Shown piece after piece: positions 21,823 through 37,100 of a stretch of 64,000 bases of DNA. How positions within the stretch are numbered: position 1 is the first letter of the stretch; each line of letters starts with the position of its first letter. Below the pieces are notes generated by a model. That model did no database searches and was not told where the DNA came from. It worked only from the letters and a program-made list of their open reading frames with translations. Source of the DNA: Nemania diffusa (taxonomy: Eukaryota; Ascomycota; Sordariomycetes; Xylariales; Xylariaceae); NCBI GenBank assembly GCA_038501195.1, contig JBBPUQ010000005.1, forward strand, positions 2,604,001-2,668,000. Direction: 5' to 3'. The position numbers and the translations under genes are program-made.

Positions 21823-24800
21823 CTAATTAATAATTGCAGAACGCAATTACAAATTAACAAAATAAAAAAGCAAAAACTAGCTACTATTAAAAATAGCTTT
21901 TATGCTTTATTTTTTTTTTTTTGTACAAAAAATAAACTATTATTTGTATCGATTAACTAAAAACGTATTAAATTAACTGTTAAACAAAAAAAACTTAACT
22001 ACTGCAAAGTTAAAATTAGTTTTATATAATAATTTAATTATTTTTATATAAAAATTAACAAAACTATAAACTATTTTATACACTTACTTTTTTAACTATT
22101 TTATTTACTTTATTTTTTTTATTTTATTACTTTTTATAACTATGTTAATATTTATAACAAAAGCAACTATAGTAGCTGTAGTTGCAGCAGCTAAACAAAC
22201 TTAAAACAACAAATTAGCAGCTTTATATAATAAAAATAAATTTATATATAAAAATATAGCTAAAAGCAGCAGCATTTAAATAAAAATTTGAAAAAAACAA
22301 ACCGATTTTAAATATTAAAATACAACTATTAACTTTAACTAATTTACCAAACTTTTACAATTAACAACATACTTTGCAAAATGTTTGTAAAACTACATAT
22401 AATTAAAAATCGAAAGCAAACAGCTTGCATAAATGTTTGTAATAAATTTTAACAGCTAAACAAAACTAATGTTAGTAAATACTAGTTGTACGTTTTAAAA
22501 AAAATTTATTGCTATTACTAAAAGCAGCAAAAATATCAAAGTATATAAAAAATCGCTTAAAAACAAGCTTTTATACATTATTAAAAAATACACAAACAAA
22601 AATAATAAAAACTTAAATAACGATATGTTTATATAAATAGCTTTAATATTTATACTAGCAAGTGTACTAAAACTTCTAGTTGTATAAATAAACTATTTAA
22701 TACTACAACTAGCTGTATTAAAACTAATAATACTAGTATATATTTTAGTACTTAATACAAATAATTAAGTATTTATTTTTTTTGTACAAATAAGAACTTA
22801 AAAACTTATATTTACTTCTAAAATTTTTACTGTATATTCTATGCTTTTATTAACATACAAAAATTAATTGTACAAATTTTTTTTTATTTGAATTATTTAT
22901 AATAGTTCAATTAAAACAGTTTAATTTATTATATTTACTAAAATATAGCGATTTAACTAAAACTACAGCAGTAAGCTGTATAATATATTGTATAATAAAG
23001 CTTAAATTTTTATTTCGATATATTATTAATTTAAAATTACTAAAAAACAGTACTATGCAGTATTTTTTTCTATATTAAAAAAAAAAATTAAACAATACTA
23101 TTTTAACTATATTAGTTTAATATATAAATAAAACAAAATTTATATAATATTTAACAATTACTTTAATATAACAATTAATTATAATTAGTACTAAATTAAC
23201 TAAATTATTATTACTTTTATATAAATAAAACAAAATAATTTAACAAAAACAATACTTAAAATATTAAAAACTATAATTAACAAGCTTTAACTTATATAAT
23301 ATACTTTAAAACTTAGCTACTATAAAAAAATACTACTTTATATAACAGTTATATAAATATATTTTAGTATATTTAAACTTAAACTTGCTTTAATTAGTTA
23401 AAAATTTATATATAAAACTTTATTTTTTAATTTATAAACAGTACTACAAGTTTTTTTTAATTGAAAAATAAACTACTATTGTATAATAAATGTTCATTTT
23501 GTTAACAAATAATATAATACTAAGTATTTAAAACAATTGTACAGTTATAGTTTTAAAAAAAAATTTTGTTAAAAACTACAGCAATTATACAATAAAAATA
23601 ACAGAAATAACAAAAAATGCTTTATTTACAAAAAGCTTAATTGTTAATTTATTAATTACAGCTAATAAAAAAAATCGAAAACAAAAAAGCAATATTTTAT
23701 TATATATAATATTTTAAAGTAAAAAGCTCTATTATATAAAAAATATAATATATTTGTATTAAATTATAAAAGTAATAAAAACTTTTTATATAATAATAAA
23801 TTTAATAACAACTTAGATTTTAAAACTAAAAACAAAACGGTTTAATTTTTAATAAATTTAACATATTTTTATTATATAACAAAAAAAAACATATATATTT
23901 AAAACTAAACGTTAATATTAAATAATTTTTATTTAAACAGTTAATATAGTACAAAGTACTAAAATATTTTATAAAATATTAATGCAGCTAAAGTTTTAAC
24001 TATTAAAAAAACTTAAGCTAAAGCTTTTATATAAAAAAACTTTTTTATATAAATAAACTAAACTTTAAATAGTACAGCAATTTAATTTAGTAATATTAAA
24101 AGCTTTAAAGCTATAAATATTATAATTATACTAATATTAATTAAATTAATTAAATTTTATATTTTAAATATATTAACTTTGTTTTTACTGTTGTTGCAAA
24201 ATATAAATTAATTATATACTTATTTCAACAATATATAAAACATAATTATATAACAAAATAATATAACAGTATTAATTGTACAAAAATAAAAACATTTATT
24301 TTTTAACGTTAGTTAATTAAAAGCTGCAAATTATTTTATAAAACAAAAACTTTAAAAATTATATTGTTAATTTAAATACTTTTGTACAAAAAAACTTGTA
24401 AAATTATTACAAAAAGCTAAATATAATAATATTAATGTTTTAATATTTTAAAAAATTAAAAAGTTTTACTACTATTGTTAATTATATAATTAAGCTTTAA
24501 AAAAATTTAAATTTTTATTAAAAAATAAATATAATTTTAATTATAAAATTGTTATTAATATTATATAAATTAACAAATAATTAACTTTATATATAATTAA
24601 TACAAATATTTCGTTTTAAGCAGTTAAATTTTTAAAATTTTTAAATATATATAATATTTAAAATGTATTATACTAATGTTAAATTTTAGTATATTAAAAG
24701 CTATTTAATTATATTATATACAATTTTAGTACAAATTTTTCGTTTAAAAAATTTTGTAATAATATACAATTAGTTAAAACTTTATATAAAAAAATACTTA

Positions 24801-27116
24801 TTAAAGCATACTAAGTTGTTAAAAAAGTTAAACAGGCATATATATTACTTTGTTATATATTTAATATTTTGTATAAAAAAATCAATTATTATACAAATAA
24901 AAAAACAATACTGCAAATAATTATAAAAGCTTTAAATAATATAGCTAAACTAAATAGTTTTATACTTATTTTGCTAGTTTTTAAAGCTTATTTTAAAATT
25001 AACAGTAATTTACTTTTTTCGCTAAAAATTACTTAAAAAGCAAAAGCTATACAAAAAGCTATAAAAATATTAAAAAATATTTATATAAAAGTTAATATTA
25101 ACTAAGTTATATAAACTAAAAACAAACTAATATTATTATATAAAGTATTTTTTTTATTTTTTTAAAATAAAATTATAGTATAAAAAAAGCGCAAAAGTTA
25201 AACAAAACTATACAAAATTTCTGCGATTAAAAATTATAATATTATAGTTGATATAACAAATAAACCGGCTAAATTCTGTTATATATAAATTAAGCTATAC
25301 TATTAACAAAAAGTTATACTTAATTTATTATATAAAAAAAATAACTTTTTATATAACTATTTTTAAACTATTAAACAGCTGTAACTTTAACGCAAAAACA
25401 AACCGAAAAAGTTATTTATACTTATTAGTAACTAATATTTTATACTAAAAAAAGTTAACAATTATACTTTAGCTATATAACTAAAACAAAACAGTATAAT
25501 TATTATATTTAGCGCACTTTTTAAACAATTAAATATAGCTAAAATAAACATATTAGCAACTTAAAGTATATTTTAGTTTATATAATATAACTTGAACTAA
25601 TATAACTAAATAAGAATTTTTTAAACTAAGTTTGTACAAAAAGTTAAAAACAAAACAACTAAGCTATACAAAAAGTTTAAATTAGTTATATAAAGTTATA
25701 AAAACAACAACAAAGTTTAAATTTTTATACAAATATTAACAATTTAATATATAAATTAACAATTTATTATAGCTTTAAAACTGTTGCTAATTTAAAACTA
25801 TAATATATATACAAAATTACAAAATATTTTTTAAGCATATATATAGTTATACAACAAATTAAACTAAAAAATTTATATTTACTTATTAAAAAAACTAAAA
25901 AATAAATACTTTATAAGTACTATATTTTAAATTGTATAACTATTATATAAATTAAATAAATTAAAGCTATATTAATACAAAACTTATTATAAACATTACT
26001 GCTAAAAATTAAACATAAAAATATTTATATATAACTTATATTTGTTATATACTAAAAAAAAACCCGACAAATTTACAATTATAAAACTTTAAACAAACAA
26101 TATTTTCAATATTATATTTAAGAAGTTTTTATATAAAAAAAAAACTAAGCTACTATTTTATACAAAACTAAAAGCAAAATTAACACTTAAATACTTTATT
26201 AAATTTAATAAAAGCAAAATTTAAATAAACAAACAAAATTTTATTTTTATTTAACAAAAACAAACTAAACAACTATATACTATTAACTTTTGTACAAAAA
26301 ATTATTTTTAATAATATATTGTTTAATAAGCTTAAAACGTATATATTGTGTTAATATACTAACTAAAAGCATTATATAACTTATTAATTACTGTATAAAT
26401 TTAAAAGCTATTAAAAAACAACGTTAAAGCATTAAATATATAAATACAATAGTAAATTAATAATATATAGCAAAAACTATACTATATATTTTTAAATTTT
26501 AGTTATACAAAAATTTTTATTTTTATTAACAAAGCATTTATAAATAACAAAAATTTAAATTTTTAAATTAAATTTATAATTATATTAGCTAACAAAAGCT
26601 GTACAAAAAATACTTTTATAATCAAAAGCAATATTGTTTACTAAAATTTAATCAAATATAAATAAGTTATATATAATATATTAACAAATAAGCTATATAG
26701 TATAATTAACAGATTTAACTGTACTATTACCCTTAATATAACTTTTTAAAAAATTATTTGTACAATAAAATTATCAACTGTATTATTAGTTATATATACC
26801 GATTTTAAGTTTTTGTACAAATGTTTAGTTAAACTAAAAACTATATAAAAAAAACAACTTATAATTAATATTATATTACTTTAAAAAGCATATAAAAATT
26901 GTAAAATTACAAAAATACATTAAATTAATAACAAAAATAACTTAATAAACACTTATATAAAAAAAACACTTAATTAAACATTAAAAAAGCTAGTTAATAT
27001 AAATAAACTAGTTATACAAATAAAAGTATATATAAATCGGTTAAACAGCAAAAAAAATAACAAAAAATTAGTTAATATTAAAACTAAAGTTACTACACAA
27101 AAAAAAAAATCTCTAG

Positions 27117-27424
27117 TATTAAACTAATAATTTAACAAAACTTGTACATATATATTAAGTATATATAACTAAAACTTAAACTAAAACCTTTATTAAGTAA
27201 TTAAATAAATAAAAAATACAAAAACTTACTAAAATTTACAAAACTTACAAATCCTACATATATATATATATATAAATAACTTGTGTATAACTTTTCTAGT
27301 TATACTTTCTTTTGTAAAATATACACAAATTAATATAAAACTTTAAAACTTAAAAACAGACCTTAAACTCTATAGATTATTCCAAATCTTCTTGTATATA
27401 TATGTACAAAAAGTTCTATTAACA
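27117..27424 (+). repeat. 3' LTR of element B (strongly mutated)
   Basis: Aligns along 308 bp with the 5' LTR. Most differences are G to A or C to T; the (AC)n run has become TATATATA. An A-run at about 27099-27109 just upstream could be a mutated polypurine tract, but this is weak. Confidence 0.88.
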
Positions 27425-30400
27425 ACTAAATTATATAATATTTTTATTATAGTTTTTAAATATTTATATATTTATATAATATAAACTATTTTTATTTTTA
27501 AAAAACTATAGTATATTTTTAACTAAAATATAAAATAACTAAAAAATATAATTAAAAGTACTTAAGTGTTAAATATAACTAAATTAAACTTTTATATATA
27601 TTTATTTTTTAAATAAAATATTATTATATTAAACTTTTGCTTAAAAAAAGCGTTTATTTATATAAACAAAGTTTTAATTAAATTATAATAATATAATACT
27701 ATATTGTTATAAATTAACGCTTATATTGCTTTAAAAAATTTTAGCTTTATTTTTATAAGTTTAAAAAATGTTAATTTATAATATATTTAATATTTGCTAA
27801 AGTTATTATTTATAACTTTGTTTATTAAATATAATAAAAAAGTAAAATATATAAAAATTTACTGCTATTTAAATACTGTTTTAAAACTTTCAATTAATTT
27901 AAAAACTTAAAGTTTTAAAAAGCAGCTAGCTTTTTTTTAGTTATAAATATATTAAAAGCATTTATTTAAAAGCTTAAAAGTTTTATAAAAAAATATATAA
28001 TAAACAATTTTTTAAATAATAATAAAATTTTTTTTTTTTAAAACAGTATAAATATATTTTGTAAATATTATAAATATTTAATTTTAATAATTAAAAAAAT
28101 TACAATATTATTAATAAAAATATAATAGAAGTTTTAATATAATTATAACAGTTTATTTATAAACTTTTAAATATAAATAAAAAAATTTTAAAAGTTTATT
28201 AAAGTTATAATAAATTGTTTTAATTTTTTAAAACTAATTATAATAAATTTGTTATAATATTTTAAATAAACTTTAAATTAATAAAAAAATAATATAATAT
28301 TAATTATTATAATATATTTTTTATTTTAAATTAACAAAATAATTTTAAACTATAATAATAAAAAGTAAGTATTAAATATTACAACTTTGTTTAAAATTTA
28401 TAAATTAATAACTAAATAAAAATAAACTTTTTTTTTTTTATATTTAAACTATAAAAATAAAATAAATAAAAAAAAATAGCTTATTTATTTATTTTATATA
28501 ATTTTATTTATAAAATTAATTAAAAATAATATTTATTATTTTTTAATTTTAAATATTAAAAAAATATATATATAAATTTAGTTTTATATTTTATTAGTTA
28601 TTTATTAATAAAATTTATATTTAATTTTTTTTTAAAATATTAATAATATTTTAGTTTTTTTAAATTTTAAATATATTTTTTAGTAGCTATAAAATTTTTT
28701 TAGCTGTAATATTACTACTTATATAAATAAACTGTTTATTTAAAACTTTAACTTTTTTTTTTTTAAAAAACTTTTTGATTTTTAAAGTAAAAGTTATTTT
28801 TAAAATTTTAAGCTTAAGTTTTTTTATATTAGCTTTTTTTAGCAAAAAAAATATATTTAATAGTTATTTATTTGTAGTAGTTTATATTATATTATAAATT
28901 ATATTATTAATAAAATTTATAAAAAAAATTTTATATTGTTTTAATATATTAATTAATATTAATATGTTTTTAATATTTAATATAACATTAAAGTTAGCTG
29001 TAATATTAAAATTAATTAAATATATATTTAATATAATAGCTATAACAATAAAAGTTATAATTAATAGCTAATTTATATAATAAATATTAAATAGTTTAAA
29101 ATTATTAAAAATATAAATATTTATTTTAGTAATATTTATATTTATATTTTTTATATTAGTTATAATTAAAGTTAGTTTTTAATTAATAAATATTTAAAAT
29201 ATAGTAATTTTAGCTGCTACTAATTTTATAGTTATTATTACAGTTTTAAAGCACTTTTTTTATATATTTTTAATATTTTTGTTTATATATTGCTATTTTT
29301 AAATTGTACTAATTTATATTTTTTTAAAAATAGTTTTAATTTTTAATAATAAATTAATAAATACTATTAATTTAAATATAATAAAACTAATTAATATTAT
29401 TATACTATTTTTTTAAACTAATTTAAATATAAAGTTTTTATTTAATAATAAAAATTTATAAATTACAAATGTTTATATTAATAAATTTAATATAAACAAT
29501 ATTTTTTGTATTAAAATAATTTTTTATATATATAAATATATTTGTAAATATATTTAAAAAAAAATTTTAAAATTAAATATATTAGCAAAAGTTACTATAT
29601 TAATATAATAATTAATTTTAGTTTTATAAAAATTTAAAAATTTATTTTTAAATAATAAAGTTAATTTAATATTACAATTTAATATTTAATTTAACTTTTT
29701 AAATTTTATTAATTTTAAAAATTTATATTTATTATATTTTAATAAATAAAATTTAAATTTAGTTTATTTTATATAATATATTTTTTTTTTGTTTATATTT
29801 TTAAATTTATTATTTTTTATTTTAACAATATATTTAAACTAACTAAATAGTTTTTTAATAATAAAAATATAGTTTGTTTTTATATTTAAATAAATTATAT
29901 AATTGTTTTTATTAAATTTTTTTTTAGTAGTAATTATAAAATATTAAAATATATTATTAATAATTTAATATATTACTTTAAGTTTATAAAACGATAAAAA
30001 AGTTTATTATAGTTTAAAAATAATAAATTTATTTTTTAAATTAGCTATATTTTTAAAATTATAATTAAATATAAAAAAAACAACATTTAAAATAAATAAA
30101 AAGTTTAACTGTTTAATATAAATTTTTAAATAATAAAACAAGCTATTTTTTGTTAAAAATAGTATATAATATTGCTTATATATATATATAATTAAATATA
30201 TAAATAATATATATATAATTTGTTTAAAAATCTTTTTAATATATTTTTATATATATTAATTGTACTTTTTAATTAAATCGAAAGTTTTATTATAATATTT
30301 ATATATAACGCTATAATTAATTATAATAAATATTTTATTGTTTAAATTTAAGTTTAAATATAAAAAACTTAACAAAAAAACTAAAGCTTTTTTTTTTTTT

Positions 30401-33338
30401 TTATATTATATAAGCTTGATTTTTTTTTTTTTTTTTTAATATTTATTTTAATATTTATTGCAACTATTTTTATATTTAAAGCTTTTTTTTTTTACAAAAG
30501 TTTATTATTTTTATACTACAACTAAAAAAATGTTTAGTTTTTGTTGTTTTATTTGTTTTTTTAATAGCTATATCAGTAAAAAAAAAACTTTTAAATAACT
30601 GCTACTATAATTAAAAGTTTTATTTTAATAATATATAATATATATTTTATTAATATATTATTATTTTTAAAAAAATATAAATAGTTTTTAATATTTAAAT
30701 TTATATATATATAAATAACTATTATAACTTTATATTAATTATTATTATTTTTATTAAAAATTTTTATTGTTTTAATATACTATAATTTTTTTTAAATAAA
30801 ATATATTATTGCTACTTTGTTATATAATATATTTTATAATATAAAAATATTTTAATTAAACTTTTTAGTTGTTATTACAAACTATATTAAAAATTAATTA
30901 ATTAATTTTTTTAGTAATATATTTAATTTTTAAATTTTTAAATTTATTTTAATTTTTATAATTAATTTAGTAGTTTATTATAAAACTGTTAATTTAATTA
31001 AAAAAGTTTGTTATAAAGCTAAAATTTAATAAATATTTTTTTTAGCTAATTTTAAATCTTTTATAAAAAAATCGAATTATTTAATAAAACAATATATATT
31101 AATAAAAATTAATTTATTATTATTAATAACTATATTAATATTATTATAATTTTTATAATTAAATTTAAACTAATTAATATTTATTTATTTAAAATAATAT
31201 TAATATTAAAAATTAATATTAATAAAATTCAAAATACTATTTTGTTTATTAAGCTATAAAGTTAATATTTTTTTTATAAAGCTAAAAAGTTATATAAACA
31301 AAAAAAGTAATATATTGTTTTTATTATTGCTAAAGTTATAACTTAATAAATTATTGTTATTATTATTATTGTTTTTATTATTATTATTAAAATTTTTTTT
31401 AAAACTAAAAGTTTTAAATAATTAATATTAAAACTTAAATATTTAATACTATTAATATTTATAACTATAAATTAAAAATTAAAACTAATATTAATATATA
31501 ATAAAATATTATAATAAACTATTATATAAAATATTTTTATATAGTTTATTAAATAACTTTTTTATAAATAATTATAGTTTAATATTAAATTAAATAAAAA
31601 AAATAACTATAATTAAAAAAAATATATTATTTAATATTATAAATATATATTATATAAATATATTTATAATAACTATTGTTAAATTAGCAAACTTTGCTAT
31701 TAGTACTAATAAAGCTTTAAAAAAGTGTTTTTTTAGTATTTATATAACTACAAGTTTTTTTGTACTTGCTTTTAATATAAAAGCTAATAATAAAATATAT
31801 TTTGTTTTTTAAAGTATTTTTTATAATAAAAAGTTTATTTTTTTATAAAACTTATTTATAAACAAAAATAAAAGCTATATAAATATAAGTAATATATATA
31901 AACTAATAAAACTATTATAAATATAATTAAAATAATTAATAAAACTATTATAATTTATAGCTAATATTAATATTTTAAAAACTAGTTTAATTATTATTAC
32001 AACAATATTTATAAAATTTATAATTATTTACTATTAAATTATAAACTTTATTATTATTGCTTATATATTATTTATTATTATATTTATTATATTTTATAAA
32101 ATAAAAATATTTTTTTTATTTGTTATATATTTATATACTATATTAAATATTTTATTTATTTTATAGTTTTTTTTTTTTTAATTATTAAACTTGTTTTAAA
32201 AATATTTTTAAATATAACAATTATTACTAAATTTTTAAAATATTGTTTTTATTTTAATATTTATATTTTTATTTGTTTTAAAGTTAAACAATATATTATT
32301 TATAGTTTATAACTTTTGTTTTATATATAGCTATATATATAAAAGTTAAAACTTTTAAAGTTTTTAAAATATTAAAGTAATATTATTATAAAACTTTAGT
32401 TATAATTAAAAATTAAACTATTATAAAAGTTTTATTATATTAAATTTAATTAATTTTAGTATAAAATTTTTAATAGTAGCAAATAAATAAAACTTTTTAA
32501 TTATAAAAAAACTTTCGTTTTTTTTTATAAATATATTTTTTTTATATTTTTGTTTAATATATATAACAAAAATATAATAAAATAATATAGCAAAATAAAT
32601 AAAATAATTAAAAAATTATATTAATACAATAAAAAAATAAAATAAAAATATTTTTTAAAAATATAAAATATAATATAAATTTTATAAAAGTATTTAATTA
32701 TTAACTATTAATTAAATAAATATATATATATATAAATTAACAAATTTTATAAAATTATTCAATTAATAAAACAAATATATAACGATTTAAATTATATAAA
32801 AAAAATAAAAAAAAAATAATAAAATTAAATTAACTATATATAATAAAATTTTAATATAATTATTACTATTTAAATATAAAATAAACTAATATTTAAAAAA
32901 CTATTAGTTAAAAATACTATAAATATTAGTTATAACTAAATATAATTAAAAAAAGTTAATATAGCTGCTTTAATATATAAAAACATAAAAATATAAAAAT
33001 AGTACAAAAATTTTTGTATTAATTTATATTAATTTGTAAAAACTTTAACAATAATTAATTATTTAAAACAAAAAATTTATTAAATTTGATTAATATTATA
33101 TTTAAATAATAAAAATTTAATCTAAATAAAATAATATATTATTAAAAATATATATATTATTTAAAAAAATAAAAAACTTTATTACAACATATATATTAAA
33201 ATTAAAATATTTAAATAATAAAAATTTAATTTAAACAAAATATTTTAAATAATATATTATAAATAATATATAATTTACTAGCAAAAAAAAAAAACTAAAA
33301 ATATAAAATTGTTTAATTATAAAACTTATTATATTATT

Positions 33339-33565
33339 TAGTAGAATTTACTATAAGTAATATTTATATTTAAGTTTATAAAAATATAATATAAATTAAA
33401 AAAAATAAATTTGCAATATTAAATTAAAAAAAAAAGATTTAAAAGCTTTTTTTATTTATTTAATTTATTAATATAAAATAGTTTTAAATAAAACTAATAC
33501 TAAAAATATATATAAAGTAGTTTTAAAAGATTTATTTTTTAAAACTTCTATATTTATTTATATTA
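33339..33565. repeat. LTR of element C (right)
   Basis: Partner of 19346-19571. It starts TAGTAGAATTTACTATAAG, matching TAATAAGGTTTATTATAAG of the solo LTR at 63152 apart from transitions, and is followed directly by the ATAAA target duplication. Confidence 0.83.
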
Positions 33566-33954
33566 ATAAAGTTTAAATTTAAATAATTGTTAATTTAATA
33601 TAATTTAAATTAAACTATAAATAATATTTTTATAAATAAAAAATAAATAAATAAAATATTTTAAAAAAAAAACTTTTTAATAATTAATAAATAATTATAT
33701 ATTATAAATAAAATTAATATTATTAATATTAAAAAAACAATTATAATAATAATTATAACTTTGAACTTTTATATTATTAATAAATAATTTAAATTTGCTA
33801 TTAAAAAATTAATTAATAATATAAATATATTTAAAATATATATTTTTTATATAAGTTTAAATTTTATATTATTTATAAACTGCTATAATTATATAAATAT
33901 TATTATTATAATTAAATATTAATTTAAATATATTTTATTTAATAAAATTATTAA

Positions 33955-34180
33955 TAATATAAACAAGTATAGAGGTTTTAAAAAATAGGTTTTTTAAAAC
34001 TACTTTGTATATATTTTTAGCACTAGTTTTATTTAAAACTACTTTATATCGGTAAATTAAATAAATAAAAAGAGCTTTTAGGTCTTTTTTTTTGACTTAA
34101 TTTTATAGGTTTATTTCTTTTAATCTATATTATATTTTTATAAACTTAAATATAAACACTATTTATAATAAACTTTATTA
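33955..34180 (-). mobile_element. solo LTR of element C, inverted
   Basis: 226 bp, the reverse complement of the C LTR. It is flanked by ATTAA (33950-33954) and ATTGA (34181-34185), a 5-bp target duplication with one transition. The paralogous position near 51915 in X copy 2 is uninterrupted. Its mutation level is intermediate: words such as TATCGG and TAGGTC survive. Confidence 0.85.
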
Positions 34181-37100
34181 ATTGATTTAATTATTAAATA
34201 AATTTAAATTTATATAAATAATAATTTTATAATTAAAGTTAATAATTATATTAGTTATAATATATATAAAAAATATATATATATATAAAAAATAAATAAA
34301 TAAATAAAATATTAAAAATTAAAAATTAAAAAATAATAAGTTATAAAAAAATTAAAAAATAACAAATTAGAAAAAAATTAAAATATAAAAAGCAATATAT
34401 TAAAAAATAATTTTTAAAAAAACGTTTAAAAAAAACGTTTTAAAAAAATATTTTTAAAAAGCAACAAAAATTAAAATTATTAATAAATTTATAAATATAA
34501 CTAAATATATATAAATAAATAGTTATATTATTTATATAAGCAAATATATTTAAAAATAAAAATTAGCTGTTATTTTTAATGTTTTTTTTAATAATAATTT
34601 TAATATTTGTTTTAAATATAATTTTAAAACTTTTTTAATTAATTTATATTGTTTAAAATATTTTAACAACAATGTTATTTTTTGTTTATTTTTTTGTTTT
34701 TAAATTTTTTAAAATTAATAAATATTTATTATTAAACTTAAAAAAAAAATGAACTATATTTTTTATAAATAATATTTAAAAATATTATTTATTAAATTAA
34801 TTTTTATAATTTTTTTATTTAATTAAATATTTTAATAAAAGTTTTTTACTAATATATAATAAATGTTATTATAATAAAGCTTTAATTTTATAAAAAATAA
34901 AATTATTATTATTTTTGTTTATAAAAATTTGTTTAAATAACTAATATTATTTATTAAATAAATTTAAAGTTTTAAATATTAAAAACAAATATATAACTAA
35001 AATTATATAATAAATATATTAATGTTATAAAAAATTAAAGTTATAAATTAAGTTATTAATTTTATAAATTATAATAAAAAAATTTATTTATTATATAAAT
35101 TATTTTTATAATAGTTTATTTAATAAATAATAACTTTTATAAAATTATAAATAAACTTTATTATTAATTTTAAATTAAATAAAATTATAATTATTATTAT
35201 ATTATATTTTAATATTAGCTGCAATAAAATTAATAGCTGCTTTTATATTTTTTTAATATATAAATTAATAAAGTTTAAAGTTAAAAAATTTAATAAAACG
35301 TTTAAAACTAATTTATTTAAATTATAATTAAAAACTAAAAATTTTATATTATTAAAATTATATTAAAATGTTATAATAATATTAATTTATAAAATATTAT
35401 ATTATATTATAATATAATAATAAATAGCAATTTTAATATTTTAGTTTTATTTTTTACTAAAGTTATTTATTTATAAATAATAGCTAATAAATATTTTTAA
35501 AAATATTTTTATATATAGTTATAAAATTTGCTAAAATTTAAATATAAATTTAAAGTTTTAGTTTAAAATAATTTTTTAAAACATTTTTTAATTATATAAA
35601 AACAATAATTTAATAAATATTATTGTTTAATGTTAAACTAAATAAGTTATATTATTTAATATTAATATATATTTTTTAAAAAAGTTATATATAATTGTTA
35701 ATAAAATGTTGTAAATATTATATTTTTTTATAGTTTAAAAAATATTAGTTAATAATATATAAAAAAGTTTAATAATAAATTTTATAACAATAATATAATA
35801 TAATATTACTAGTTTATAAATAAATTTAAAACATTATAAATAATAGTTAATATAATTAAAATTTTATTTTAATAAATTATAAAAAATAAAGTTTTAAAAA
35901 TAATAAAATATATATTTAAAACTAAAATAATATTATTTGTTATAAATTACTTTAAAAATATTTTTTTCATATATTATAAAAATATAAAATTGTTATTTAT
36001 TTTATAAATATATAAAATAAAATAATTTATATTTATTAAGTTTATAAAAAAAAAATATAACTAGTTTATTTTTAATATTAAAGTTTGTTAATAATTAAAA
36101 TTATTATTATAATTTTATTACTATTTTAATAAATTATAAATTATTTAAATGTTTTTTAAAAAGCTTTAATTATTATTAATTATTAATAAAAATATATATA
36201 TTAATAATATAATTAAAATTATTAACAATATTTTATAATATATTAATTTTTAAATTTTATAATATAATATTATTTACTAAATTTAATAAAATAAAAAATT
36301 AAAATAAAATATTAAAAAATAAATTAATTTAATTAAAAATATATTAAATATTAAATTAAAATTAAAAAAAATAAATTAATATTATAATAAACTTTATATT
36401 TAATTTAATTATATTTATTAATTAAAAGTTTTTTTAATTAATAAATATTATAATAAATATAATATATAATTAAATTTAAACTTAAAATTATTTGCAATTT
36501 TATATTAAATTGAAAATTTTTAATTTAATAATGTTATAATTTAATTTTATTTTAATTAAAACTTTATTTAAAAATAAAATAAATTATATAAAATTAATAA
36601 AAATATATTAATTATTTTAAATATTATTAAAATAAAATATTATAATATTATATTTATATTTATAAAAAGTGTTAAATTTAATAAAAAAAAATTATTAATA
36701 GTTTTAATAAATAAAATAAATTATATTAATAAAATATATTTATAATAATTAAAAAAATTTTTTTTTTTATATCATTAAATTAAAAATAGTTTTAATAATT
36801 TATTATTTTTAAATAGTTATAGTTTTAAAAATTGCTTTATTTTTATATTTTTATAATAAAAAAAGTTTTTATTAAAATTAAAAAATAAATTTATATAAAA
36901 AACTAATCAAACTAATATATATTTTTAATATAGTTAAATTTATTAATTAAATTAAGTTATAAATTATATTAATTTAATTTTTAATAATAGCTATATTAAA
37001 ACTAATAATAAAATTAAATAATTAAATAAAAAACTAGCTAATATAAAATTTATTTAATTTAAAATTTAATTTAATATTTTTAAATATATTTATAATATTA

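Larger units (their letters stand above)
21515..27424 (+). mobile_element. LTR retroelement B (5.9 kb, probably Ty1/copia), nested in C
   Basis: Two 308-bp LTRs (21515-21822 and 27117-27424) begin TGTTGAACC or TATTAAACT and end CTAACA or TTAACA. The target duplication ACTAA occurs at 21510-21514 and 27425-27429. The total length of 5910 bp is typical of Ty1/copia. About 2.7 kb into the element on the plus strand, around 24180-24290, the decayed translation resembles the start of a copia reverse transcriptase (VVAKY followed by a leucine/glutamine-rich helix), which is where that domain should lie. The plus strand is A- and C-rich and G-poor. No intact frame remains. The copia assignment is tentative; the LTR structure is clear. 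Confidence 0.88.
19346..33565. mobile_element. LTR retroelement C, split by nested element B
   Basis: Terminal direct repeats of about 226 bp (19346-19571 and 33339-33565) are bounded by the target duplication ATAAA (19341-19345 and 33566-33570). Segment X copy 2 near 51535 has the empty site. Without nested B the element is about 8.3 kb, a usual size for a fungal LTR retrotransposon. LTR ends are TA...TA, derived from TG...CA, as the better-preserved solo copy at 63152-63377 shows. The internal region has no open frames and is strongly AT-biased. Superfamily and coding strand could not be decided. Confidence 0.85.
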
